Below are positions 35,425-45,700 of a stretch of DNA of 64,000 nucleotides, in pieces. The notes under the pieces were generated by a model, which saw nothing but the letters and a program-made list of their open reading frames with translations, was not told where the DNA came from and searched no databases. Origin of the DNA: an uncultured Clostridia bacterium (GTDB lineage: Bacteria; Bacillota; Clostridia; RUG12999); assembly GCA_934792465.1 (NCBI GenBank), contig CAKVOK010000007.1:22795-86794 (forward strand). Direction: 5' to 3'. The translations under genes were made by a program, and so were the position numbers. The stretch's first letter is position 1. Every line of letters begins with the position of its first letter.

Positions 35425-38157
35425 TTGAAGAAATTAACGTGTATTTTGTTATGCCTTGTTTTGTTGCAGGGATGTTTTCAAGGTGTGTTTGCAGACAATG
35501 CTGACGAAGCAAAGACTGATACTGTGTTTGTAAGCAAGTATACAAACCTTTTGCGGGCACTTGAAATTGTTGATTATGATGAAGACGCACTTGCCGAAAA
35601 TATTACGCGGGGTGAATTTGCATACCTCGCAGCCAAGGCGGCGTGTTATTCCGAAACAAAAGGGAAAACCGTATTCGCCGATGTTCCCGAAGATCATATT
35701 TATGCCGGGTATATAAATACTTTGTACAATATGGGGATAGTTCGGGGAGAATACGGAAACTTTATGCCGGACAGTGAGATAACGGCTCTTGAGGCTGCTT
35801 CGATATATGTCAAAATTTTAGGATGGTCATATAATGCAGAGTCGGTGGGTGGATTTCCGTATGGTTACTTAAGCGTTGCAAATGAAATTAAGCTGCTGGA
35901 GGGTCAAAGCGGAAATGTGTATAAGCCGTTAACGAAAAGCGAAGCCGTCGAACTTACCGGAGCGGCTCTTCTTGCCAAAATGCTGAAGATTACTTTTGAC
36001 GGAGACTCATATACCGATACGCTTTTGTACACGGCATTTGAGGTGAAACGCAAGAACGGTGTGGTAAACGGTGTGGATATTTCAAGACTTTCGGGCGAAA
36101 ACGATATTGCTCCGTTTTATATGGAAGTGGATGAAGAGGTTTTCGATGCATATTATGTGGAAAACCCATATGATTTCTTGGGATATAATGCAGACGTGTA
36201 TTACAAAGATTCGCCGGCTCTTGATGATAAGCAGATTATCCTTATTGAAAAAGGCAAATATAATACGGAAGTATCGGTCGATGTGCAGGATGTAATTGAA
36301 GTTTCAGGCGGAACGATTAAATATTATGACGGAGACAGAGAGAAAAAAAGCTCCTTAGTTTCGATTGTGCCGGTTATATACAATGGGACGGCGAGCAAAA
36401 ACAAATTTTCTTTTGATATGCTAAAAGATAAAGAAGGTGTAATCCGCCTGGTTGATAACAACGGCGATTCGGTTGCGGACGTTGTGTTTGTTGATGTATA
36501 TGATAATTATATCGTTTCATATGTTGACCGCAGCAAACAGATTATATATGTAGAGGGCGGAAACAAAGTGCCTTTGGAGCTTGATGTTACCGAAAACAAT
36601 CCGTATACCGTTATTTATGACGAATTCGGTGCGGAAACATCAATAAATGCACTGGCTGTAGATTCACTTATTTCAATATATAAATCCGATGATACGGCTT
36701 ATCAGAAATATATCAGGGTGTATGTCAGCGGAACCGCCGTTACCGGACGGGTTGAGAAAATCAGAGAAGATAAGTATGTTACAATTGATGAAACCGAATA
36801 CACATTAAGTGATTTTATTTCCGATGAGTATAAGGACGTACTTGTTAATATCGGTGAAAATGTAACCGTAAAGCTTGATGTCAGCGGCAGGATAGCTTAT
36901 GCCCGGAGAGATTTGATAAATTCAAAAATGCAATACGGATATTTGATGAATGCAGCGCCGGACGACGATGACCCGGACAAGGTTGTTTTCAAAATATTTA
37001 CAATGGGCGGACAGTTTAATACGTTTGAAGCGGGCAAAAAAATTAAAATTGACGGAAAAAATTATGATTCCGGAAAATTTACCGGAAATTCAGGCTTTGC
37101 TGCTGTTTTGAACAAAGCTTCAAAGGTGATGAACCCGGCTGTGAACGATGATAATTGCTATTATTCGATAATTAGGTATCAGGTGGATTCCAAGGAAAAA
37201 ATAACGGCGATAGATACTGTTCTCAACGGAAAGACGGGTGCTCAGGCAGTACGGGGTGATTTTTCCGGCGAATATGATTGCTTAAGAGCGCAGGATTCCG
37301 GGGAGGAACGCTACAGAAGCGATACCAATACGCTCGGTCCCAAATATGCAGTTAAGCAAGATGCATTGGCAATTAATTACCCTTCGGTTTCGTCGGAGGA
37401 TAGATATAATGACAGCAGATATTCCGTTGCTCCTGTGAGCACTTCTCTGGTAAACAATGAATTAAGCAGGGTATGGCTTTTCAGCATTGACGATAGCAAA
37501 GTCTTATATGACTTTGTGGGAGTAGAGGGGTCGGCGGCTCAGTATGAAGAGCTGGATCATACTTTCAGAGTGGAGGTTGTTGACAAAGTTTATAAGGCGG
37601 TAGACGAGGAAACCGGTGAAGTCATTTATAAGGTTGCCGTTTATTCCAACGGAAAGAGAACGGAATATAAAGCCGATCCGGATTTGTTGTCCCCGAACTG
37701 CGGATCTTTGGAAAAACTTAAAAAGGGCGATTTAATAAGATACAAATGTGATTCAAACAAATATTTAAGATATTTTACCATTCTGTACAGTTCTTCGAAT
37801 GATACGTCTTATTCGCTCACTTCTTTTGAAAACTATGTGTATTGGAGATCCTTCCAGGCTATGAGAGGTTATGTATATTCCAAATATGACGATGCGATGT
37901 ATGTATATTTTACAAATGAAAAAGTAAACGTACTTTCGGGAGTGAAAGAAGAAGATTGTATGCTCCTGATACCGTCATTAAGAGAAACAAGATATTCGCT
38001 GTATGAAAAAACAAATAACGGTAAGGAAGCTTGCCGTTCATCAAGCAGTGCCGAGCTTATCGGATATGATACAGCCGGCGATAAATGTTCAAGGGTTGTG
38101 GTGCAGCTGTATTACGGTGAACCATATGCGATACATATAATGAACGGAGAGGGATGA
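35425..38157 (+). CDS. SLH-domain surface protein, pair member B2
   Basis: This 910-residue secreted protein has a signal peptide (about 1-24) and N-terminal SLH repeats (about 35-180; ITRGEFAYLAAKAACY, FADVPEDHIYAGYINTLYNMG). A long beta-rich body carries a calcium-loop-like VDNNGDSVADVVFVD at about 343-357, matching the position of the loop in B1. The TTG start at 35425 follows AAGGAGGG and lies 14 bases beyond the A2 stop. No catalytic motif was recognised. With A2 it forms the second copy of the A/B module. The gene after it starts within 5 bases of its stop. Confidence 0.82.
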   Translation: MKKLTCILLCLVLLQGCFQGVFADNADEAKTDTVFVSKYTNLLRALEIVDYDEDALAENITRGEFAYLAAKAACYSETKGKTVFADVPEDHIYAGYINTLYNMGIVRGEYGNFMPDSEITALEAASIYVKILGWSYNAESVGGFPYGYLSVANEIKLLEGQSGNVYKPLTKSEAVELTGAALLAKMLKITFDGDSYTDTLLYTAFEVKRKNGVVNGVDISRLSGENDIAPFYMEVDEEVFDAYYVENPYDFLGYNADVYYKDSPALDDKQIILIEKGKYNTEVSVDVQDVIEVSGGTIKYYDGDREKKSSLVSIVPVIYNGTASKNKFSFDMLKDKEGVIRLVDNNGDSVADVVFVDVYDNYIVSYVDRSKQIIYVEGGNKVPLELDVTENNPYTVIYDEFGAETSINALAVDSLISIYKSDDTAYQKYIRVYVSGTAVTGRVEKIREDKYVTIDETEYTLSDFISDEYKDVLVNIGENVTVKLDVSGRIAYARRDLINSKMQYGYLMNAAPDDDDPDKVVFKIFTMGGQFNTFEAGKKIKIDGKNYDSGKFTGNSGFAAVLNKASKVMNPAVNDDNCYYSIIRYQVDSKEKITAIDTVLNGKTGAQAVRGDFSGEYDCLRAQDSGEERYRSDTNTLGPKYAVKQDALAINYPSVSSEDRYNDSRYSVAPVSTSLVNNELSRVWLFSIDDSKVLYDFVGVEGSAAQYEELDHTFRVEVVDKVYKAVDEETGEVIYKVAVYSNGKRTEYKADPDLLSPNCGSLEKLKKGDLIRYKCDSNKYLRYFTILYSSSNDTSYSLTSFENYVYWRSFQAMRGYVYSKYDDAMYVYFTNEKVNVLSGVKEEDCMLLIPSLRETRYSLYEKTNNGKEACRSSSSAELIGYDTAGDKCSRVVVQLYYGEPYAIHIMNGEG

Positions 38158-38161
38158 TTAT

Positions 38162-39301
38162 ATGAAATATAAAAGAATAATTGCGGTTATTTTAATGTTG
38201 TCAATGTGCAGAACCGTTGCATTTGCAAAAGCACGGCGAATTAAACCGTCCCGGGGAAATACCGCCGACGCAAATGCAAATGTGCTGATGCTTGAGGACT
38301 TTACCGAGGTCGGCGAAGGCGTACTTCCCGCAAATGTATCCGGAAACCGAATAACAACGCAAAAGTATATGGTAGGTAAAAATAAAAATAAAAATTGCCT
38401 GATTATAAAGGATGATATTGCGGATTCGACTTACGCCGGCGCATCGGCAATTGTAGAGCTCGGAGAATTTACGGGAATTGTCGGAGTTGAGACCCGCTTT
38501 AAACTCTTGCAGTTAGGCGATAAGCCGTGGAATGCTTTCGGTGCGTCATTTTTCGGTCCTGAAGGCGTAGCGGGAAAAGTGTTCAGCGGATATTCGGTAA
38601 GAAGTGCAGACGGCGGAATAACCGGACGTAACAACGGCGGAGATAACCCGACTCTCGTAACCCCGATAACTCTTGATAATTGGTATACGGTAAAATATAT
38701 TCTCGACTTTGGAGCGCAAACCGGAGATATGAAATTGCTGGATGAGGGAACGGGAAAGGTGTATGACGCCATGGGTCTGACCTTTGACAGAGAAACAAAG
38801 TCGTTAAACAGCATGGCTCTTTCCGCTTCCGTGTATGGCGGTATATGGGTCTACGATTATATAAAGATAACGACTGAAAAAAGCGGGCTGGAAAGCGGTA
38901 CCGTACAAAAGGGCTGCACGCCTATCCTTATGGAAACGCCAAAGGCAGAGGCTTCTTCCGAAAGAATTAATATTAATTACGACGGTTCTTTTAAATATAC
39001 AACCGAAAAACCATACCTGAAGGATGGGGAGGTTATGGTAACTGCCAAGAGCATTGCGGATATATTGGGGCTTAAACTGAGAATGGAAAGCGGCGTATGT
39101 ACTTTCAGCAAAAATGATGAAAATCTGGTTTTCAAAACGGAAAATTCAGACCCGTCGCTTAGAATTGAAATAAGAAACAATAAGTATTTTGTGCCCGCAA
39201 ATGCATTTGAAAAGCTGGCGGATTGCAGCATAACATTTAAACAAGAGGAAAACACACTTTATATTTCAAACAATAACACTGCTACGGAGGTGGTTGAATA
39301 A
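38162..39301 (+). CDS. Secreted LamG-like protein with copper-amine-oxidase-N-like domain
   Basis: This 379-residue protein has a signal peptide (cleavage after AFAKA). A concanavalin/LamG-like jelly-roll (about 40-245) includes a VETRFKLL strand and a WYTVKYILDFG strand typical of such sugar-binding folds. A C-terminal region (about 280-375; DGEVMVTAKSIADILGLKLRM, KYFVPANAFEKLA) resembles the Cu_amine_oxidN1/stalk domain often used for cell-wall or substrate contact in Firmicutes. It is likely a polysaccharide-binding accessory protein. Its stop overlaps the next ATG by one base (TAATG). Confidence 0.72.
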   Translation: MKYKRIIAVILMLSMCRTVAFAKARRIKPSRGNTADANANVLMLEDFTEVGEGVLPANVSGNRITTQKYMVGKNKNKNCLIIKDDIADSTYAGASAIVELGEFTGIVGVETRFKLLQLGDKPWNAFGASFFGPEGVAGKVFSGYSVRSADGGITGRNNGGDNPTLVTPITLDNWYTVKYILDFGAQTGDMKLLDEGTGKVYDAMGLTFDRETKSLNSMALSASVYGGIWVYDYIKITTEKSGLESGTVQKGCTPILMETPKAEASSERININYDGSFKYTTEKPYLKDGEVMVTAKSIADILGLKLRMESGVCTFSKNDENLVFKTENSDPSLRIEIRNNKYFVPANAFEKLADCSITFKQEENTLYISNNNTATEVVE

Positions 39302-42300
39302 TGAAAAAAGGATTAACGGCGCTTATAATATCTTTTATGATTGTTATTAATATTGTACCGGCATATGCGGCAGATACATCCTTAACATGGGAATCTTCTG
39401 CGGTTGAGATCAGAGAGGACGGGACTCATCTTGCTTTTCGTCCCGCAAACAACTATATATCCGAACAAAATCCGCCAACGTTTCAATGGACTTACGTAAG
39501 CGGAAATACAGGGTATGATATTATAGTTTGCAGTGACCCCGAGCTTACGGATATTAAATATCATAAAGAAGGAATAAAGTATAACTATTATAATTTTGAC
39601 TGTACTTTTGAAACGGGAAGTGATTATTACTGGGCAGTCAGATATAATCTGGGCGGAAAGAAAAGCGAGTGGTCCGAGCCCATAAAATTCAGAATCAATC
39701 CCAATGCTTACGAATATCCCGTCGAGCCTGTTGAGGAAATGATTAAAAAGGTTCCGAGGGAACATCCGAGGGTTCTTATTACGAAAGAAAACAAGGAAAA
39801 ACTGATAAAGCATAAAGATACTGACGAGGATGCCGCAAAAGTATATAAAAACTTAATTACCAAGGTTGAAAAATATGTATCGGACGGTGTGCTTTATGAT
39901 GACCCTGTTCGGCCTGCAAGTTTCGCGAGCACGTATGAAAGAAGCGTCTACGACCAAAATTTGGTAAAAGAAGCGGCTGCAATGTATGATATTGCGACAA
40001 CCTGCGGATTTGCGTATCAGCTCTCGGGCGATAAAAAATACGGGGAATTCGGCAAGAAAGCTTTGATTAAGCTCTCTGAATGGGATGTTGAAGGTTCGAC
40101 ATCTTATGCAAATCAAACGCAGGTGAACCGTGCTATTGCATATAATGCAGCTATGGCATATGACTGGTTGTATGAAATTATGTCCGAAAAGGAAATAAAA
40201 AAGGTTCTGGATATGATTACTGCGAGAACCTCCTATATAGAGCACATTCACGGGGATCTTATGAAGATTCCGTATAATTCAATGGGATGGACGATTTACG
40301 GATTTACGGGGATAATTTATTATGCTGCGGCATTTGACGTGCCCGGATATGAAGAGAGATTAAAGGATAATATAGTTGGCTTCACTGCACTTCTCAGCCC
40401 GTGGTCATATCAGGACGGAGGAAGTGCGCAGGGCATAGGCTACTGGCTTTCAACCCCTTCTCCGCAGCACGAATTTATGATGGTGCTGGCTATGTCAAAT
40501 GTGCATAATATGTTTCTCTCCGCATGGGAAAGAAATATGCCGAACTTTCAGCTTTATGCATATCCCCACGGTTCATGGGGAAGCTTTGGCGACGGCGGCA
40601 TGGTATATAAGGCAAACAACTATTTCATTGCGCCGCTTGCAATAAATTCTTATTTCACTAAGAATCCGATGGCAAAATGGCTGCAAAATCAGTTCGGACC
40701 CGTCTACCTGGGCACAGGACAGGATATAAACGAAATTGATTTGTTTATAGCATCGCTTTCAAGCGAGGTTAAACCGAAAGAACCTACGGATTATCCGCTG
40801 GCGCGGGAAATAAAGGACCAGGGACTTGTCGTAATGACAGACAGTCTTGTAAACCCTGACAGAATACAGCTTTCGTTCCATTCAAGCCAGTACGGTTCAT
40901 ATAACCACTCAAATGCAGACCAGAATGCTTTTTACATTCAGGCATACGGAGAAAAGCTTGCGGTAAAAGGCGGTTACTATGATACCTTTTTATCTGCGCA
41001 GCACGCAGGATTTGCAAGGACTTCTCCTGCGCATAATACCGTAACGGTTGCGACCAGCAAAGGGCAGAAAGACGGAAGCATACTTGCCAAGGGTAAAATA
41101 ATAAACTTTATTAATCAGGCGGATTTTGACCTGGCAACGGGAGATGCTACACCTGCGTATGCGGGAAACCTTGATAAGTTTGAAAGGCATATTGTTTATA
41201 TCAGACCGGATACGTTTGTGGTGATTGATGATCTTGACGCAAAAGGCGATGAAAAATCATCCTTTGAATGGTGGCTTAATGCCGAAAGCGATATAAGCCT
41301 GTATGAGGATTCAAACGGTGCGAGATTGAAGGAAGGCGCGGCTGTTTTGGACGCTTCCGTAAAATATCCCAAGAATGTCAACAAATATTATAATAATATT
41401 CATGCTGCATCCGATATGAGAAAATATACTCCCGAAGGTGCATTTGCTCAAAAAAATGTTCAGAGGCGAGTGTGGTTTGAAACAGAAAAAGTCGATAAAA
41501 CGAAAATGATAGTGACAATGGATATACACAGAGATACAGAAGCCGCACAAAATGTTGACACCGTGTATTATGACAAATATATGAAAATGACATTTGAAGA
41601 CGGAACCGTTATGCTTGTTAATTTAAGCTCGGATGACGAAGAAATCGTTACGGACAATATTTCGTTTGTCGGAGATGCCGTTGTATATAACGATGAAAGC
41701 GTAATGCTTGTTTCGGGCACGAAGCTTAGTATGTATGGCAGCGAGATTATAAAAGCAAAGAATAAATTATCTGTTGCACTGGGTAAAAACGAGCTGTGTC
41801 TTTCAACAGAAGAAGAGGAAAATGTTGTTTTTATAAGCGAAGAAAATGATTACGTAAAAGGCCTTGATGATATTAAAACTTATGACGGTTACGAAATCGG
41901 CAAGGCATGGGGTATTGAGTGTAAAGAAAGTCCGGAACCGGAAGATGAATACCTGAATTTTGACAAAAGCAAATGCTTTGCGGTATCCAACGGAAGATAT
42001 ACTTTGTTTTTGAACGGAAAACACAAAGAAACCGAAGAACTCAGCGGAAATGTTAAGATAAGCGTAAACGGAGATGTTAAAGATTATCCGATGACGGGAC
42101 GAAAAGTGCGCAACGGCGTTGAAACATATAATCTTAATGCTGAAATTCCGCTTGGAAATTACAGGGTGGTAAGCAAAAATCCGGAGATGGTCTTCGGCGG
42201 TTATGCGGCCGATGAAAACCGGCATCTGATGAAAACGGTTAATATAACCAGCTCTGTCAAAGACAACTTCGTTGAGCTGGAAGGCGAATATATGACAGAG

Positions 42301-42744
42301 GTAATACCCGAAACCCTTGAAAATGATGAAGCAATCAAAGGAGCTGCAAGTGCCTTTACGGAAGCAGAGTATCCGGTAGAACTTGCAGAAGGCGTTGATG
42401 TTTACACAAGCAGAAGCTTCCTCTCAAACGGTACAGGTGTTTCACTGTTTAATGGAATCGGAACAAAGCATGTATATAATATGACTGTAACAGAGGCAGG
42501 AGATTACGATATTTGTGTAAAATATGTTGCTTTCGAAGAGGGCGACACAATCCGCTCCTTTACAATTAACGGAGAAAAGTATGTTGCGGTTCTTGACAAA
42601 ACAGCGGGATATGGTTCGGAAGCGTCGCAATGGAGAGTTGCACGGTTTGGGGTAAAGGTTCATCTCGAACCGGGAACATATCCTCTTGAAGTTGAGCCTA
42701 TGGGAGGCAAATGGAACATAGACTGGTTCTCGCTTAACAAATAA
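39301..42744 (+). CDS. Heparinase II/III-like polysaccharide lyase
   Basis: This 1147-residue secreted protein has a signal peptide (about 1-24). An Fn3-like N-terminal part of DUF4962 (about 30-145; ISEQNPPTFQWTYV) precedes an alpha/alpha toroid (about 150-500; NRAIAYNAAMAYDWLYEI, YQDGGSAQGIGYW). A heparinase II/III beta-sheet domain (about 505-820; YGSYNHSNADQNAFYIQAYG, AHNTVTV) and a C-terminal CBM-like module (about 1010-1147) follow. Such enzymes cleave uronic-acid-containing polysaccharides by beta-elimination; the exact substrate (glycosaminoglycan, alginate-like or pectic) cannot be told. The next gene is a paralogue 26 bases downstream. Confidence 0.85.
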   Translation: MKKGLTALIISFMIVINIVPAYAADTSLTWESSAVEIREDGTHLAFRPANNYISEQNPPTFQWTYVSGNTGYDIIVCSDPELTDIKYHKEGIKYNYYNFDCTFETGSDYYWAVRYNLGGKKSEWSEPIKFRINPNAYEYPVEPVEEMIKKVPREHPRVLITKENKEKLIKHKDTDEDAAKVYKNLITKVEKYVSDGVLYDDPVRPASFASTYERSVYDQNLVKEAAAMYDIATTCGFAYQLSGDKKYGEFGKKALIKLSEWDVEGSTSYANQTQVNRAIAYNAAMAYDWLYEIMSEKEIKKVLDMITARTSYIEHIHGDLMKIPYNSMGWTIYGFTGIIYYAAAFDVPGYEERLKDNIVGFTALLSPWSYQDGGSAQGIGYWLSTPSPQHEFMMVLAMSNVHNMFLSAWERNMPNFQLYAYPHGSWGSFGDGGMVYKANNYFIAPLAINSYFTKNPMAKWLQNQFGPVYLGTGQDINEIDLFIASLSSEVKPKEPTDYPLAREIKDQGLVVMTDSLVNPDRIQLSFHSSQYGSYNHSNADQNAFYIQAYGEKLAVKGGYYDTFLSAQHAGFARTSPAHNTVTVATSKGQKDGSILAKGKIINFINQADFDLATGDATPAYAGNLDKFERHIVYIRPDTFVVIDDLDAKGDEKSSFEWWLNAESDISLYEDSNGARLKEGAAVLDASVKYPKNVNKYYNNIHAASDMRKYTPEGAFAQKNVQRRVWFETEKVDKTKMIVTMDIHRDTEAAQNVDTVYYDKYMKMTFEDGTVMLVNLSSDDEEIVTDNISFVGDAVVYNDESVMLVSGTKLSMYGSEIIKAKNKLSVALGKNELCLSTEEEENVVFISEENDYVKGLDDIKTYDGYEIGKAWGIECKESPEPEDEYLNFDKSKCFAVSNGRYTLFLNGKHKETEELSGNVKISVNGDVKDYPMTGRKVRNGVETYNLNAEIPLGNYRVVSKNPEMVFGGYAADENRHLMKTVNITSSVKDNFVELEGEYMTEVIPETLENDEAIKGAASAFTEAEYPVELAEGVDVYTSRSFLSNGTGVSLFNGIGTKHVYNMTVTEAGDYDICVKYVAFEEGDTIRSFTINGEKYVAVLDKTAGYGSEASQWRVARFGVKVHLEPGTYPLEVEPMGGKWNIDWFSLNK

Positions 42745-42770
42745 TTGCGTACTATAAGGAGGTGTATTTG

Positions 42771-45700
42771 ATGTACTGTAAAAAAAGCATATGTATGCTT
42801 TTGATACTTGCATTCTTTTTGAGTTCATCTTCCGGAGTATCGGGGGCATCGGACTATACATGGGGTTCTGATGCGGTTGAAAGAAGAGAATGGGGGGAGC
42901 ATACTCCGTTTAGACCTTGCGATATGTATGTATCGGAGCAAAATCCCCCCTCGTTTTGGTGGACGAATGTGAAGGGCGCCTCAGGCTATGATATTATGGT
43001 ATGCACTGATGCAAAACGTACCGATGTAAAGTATTATAAAGAAAATATAAAATTTAATTATTACAATTTTGACTGTACCTTTGAGGAGGGTGTGAATTAC
43101 TTCTGGGCTGTAAGATATACCATAAACGGTGTGAAAAGCAGCTGGTCGGAGGCACGGCGGCGGTTTAGGATAAAGAAGGGTGCATATCCGTATCCTGTCG
43201 AATCCGCAGACAGCGCGGCAAGCAAAATACCCAAAACACATCCGAGAGTGCTGGTCACATCCGAAAACAAAGAAGCTTTAAAAAATTTAAAGGACGATAA
43301 CCCCGAAGCGCAGAAAATATATAAAAAGCTTTTAATAAAGGTAAGGGGCTATATAAGCGCCAATATCCTATATGATGAGCCGGTGCGTCCCGAGAGCTTC
43401 CCGTCTGCGGCAGAACAAGTGAGGTGGGAGCAAAATCTGCGTACAGAGGCAGAAAAGATGTATAATATCGCAACGGATTGCGGATTTTTATATCAGCTGA
43501 CAGACAACGGACAATTCGGTGAATTCGGTAAGGCAGCACTTATAAAACTTGCGGAATGGGATCCGGAGGGGGCGACCTCATACGAATCCCAATCCCAGGT
43601 AAACCGTGCAATTGCCTATAATGCAGCTATGGCATATGATTGGTTATATGATTTGCTGAAGCCCGATGAAAGAAAAAAAATCTTGGATATGATAAGAGCC
43701 CGAACGGAAAAGATGATACATATCCGGGAGGATATGCAAACTGTTCCCTTTAATTCGATGGGCTGGACAATGTATGGATTTATCGGCATTATTTATTATG
43801 CAACTTTTGGGGATATTCCGGAAGCAGAAGAGAGATTTAAGGATTATTATACAGGCTTTACATCACTCTTTATGCCCTGGTCATATCAGGACGGAGGAAG
43901 TGCGCAGGGAACAGGCTATTGGGCATCAACCCAATCGCCGCAACACGAATTTATGCAGATATTGGCTCTCTCCGGCACTGCCAATCTGTACAATTCCGCA
44001 TGGGAGAGAAATTCGGTTTTGTATCAGCTTTATGCATATCCGAACGGTTCGTGGGGCAGCTTCGGCGACGGCGGCATGGAACATAAGGCAGGCTCATATT
44101 TTATTGCACCGCTTGCTTCCAATGCATTATTCACAAAAAATCCTGTTGCAAAATGGCTTCAGAAAGAGTTTGGCGAAATCAGCAACGGAACAGGGGAAGA
44201 TGTCGGATATAACGATTTATATGTTTCGGCCATGTCGGAGGATATAAAGCCGGTTAAACCCGACAGCTATCCGCTTTCACATCTGTTTAAGGATATTGGC
44301 ATTGCGGTAATGACCGACAGTCTTACAAATCCGGACAGGGTACAACTGACGTTCCGTTCAAGTGAGTACGGGTCTTACAATCATGCCCATCCGGATCAAA
44401 ATGCTTTTTACATTCAGGCTTTTGGCGAAAAGCTTGCTGTTCAGGGAGGGCATTACGATTATTTCGGCTCATCTCATCACAAAAACTATGCAAGAAAGAC
44501 GTATGCGCATAATACAATCACCGTCGATGGCGGAAAAGGTCAGCCTTACGAAACAATGTCTGCAAGCGGAAAAATAAAACAGTTTGTTAACCATATTGAG
44601 TTTGACAGCGTAACGGGCGACGCTTCCGAGGCATATAAAGGAAACCGGCTGACAGACAGTTATAATCGGGAATTTAGCGGAAAGCTGAAAAAATATGTCA
44701 GGAATATTATATATGTAAGACCCGGAATGTTTATAACGGTTGATGACTTGGAGGCAGATGGCCGGTCTGAATTTGAATGGTGGCTCAACGGTAAGAATTT
44801 ATCTCTTCGCAGTGATAACGGAAAAATAAACAACACGGCTGTTATATCTAACGGCGATGCAAATCTTGCCGCAAAAATTCTGTTTCCTCAAAATACATCA
44901 ACAGAATTTTATAATGGCTATTACACTCCGAACGGAGAGCATTTTCCGACAGCAACCGATTACGGCGGCGAGGAAAAAAGGATGGCTTTTGTTACTCCGA
45001 AATGCAACAAAACCAAAATGGTTGCGGCAATGGATGTTTATAAGAGCGGCGAGGGTGAAAAAAACATAACAACGGAATATGCACCCGATAATAGCTATAT
45101 GAAGCTCGTTATAGATGAAAAGGCGACGGTTATTATAAATTTGGGAGATGAAAACTCGTTGGTCAGCGCAGACGGATTTTCTTTCAGGGGCGTTGCTTTA
45201 TCATACAATGATAATTCGGTTATGCTTACAAACGGAACATATCTTGAGGAAGGCAGCAAGCTGCTGTATTCGTCTACTCAACCGTCTACATATGCAATAG
45301 GATACGGCCGTATTTCAATTTCCGCAGAGAATGACTGCCGAATTTATCAGGATGCGGATAACGGCAGAGTGCACATATCGTGCCTTGAGGATATAACCGA
45401 TGAGGACGGCAATAAAATAAATGAGGGTATCGGAATTGAGGATGCCAAGCTTGAAGATAAGGCTTTAAAGATGAGAGCCGATCGGGGAAATTATGAGCTG
45501 TTTAACGGAGAAATTGCTATGTCGCCGCTTGAATACACTCCCAAAAATGTGAGTGCGGAGTTTGATTATGATACAGGCATGACAGATGTTCAATGGGATC
45601 AAAGGCGGGATTGCATATATAACCTCTATATAGACGGAACGAAGCATGAGAATGTCAACAGTCCGTTTGCCTTTTCATCAGACGAGGAAAAGACGGTGAA

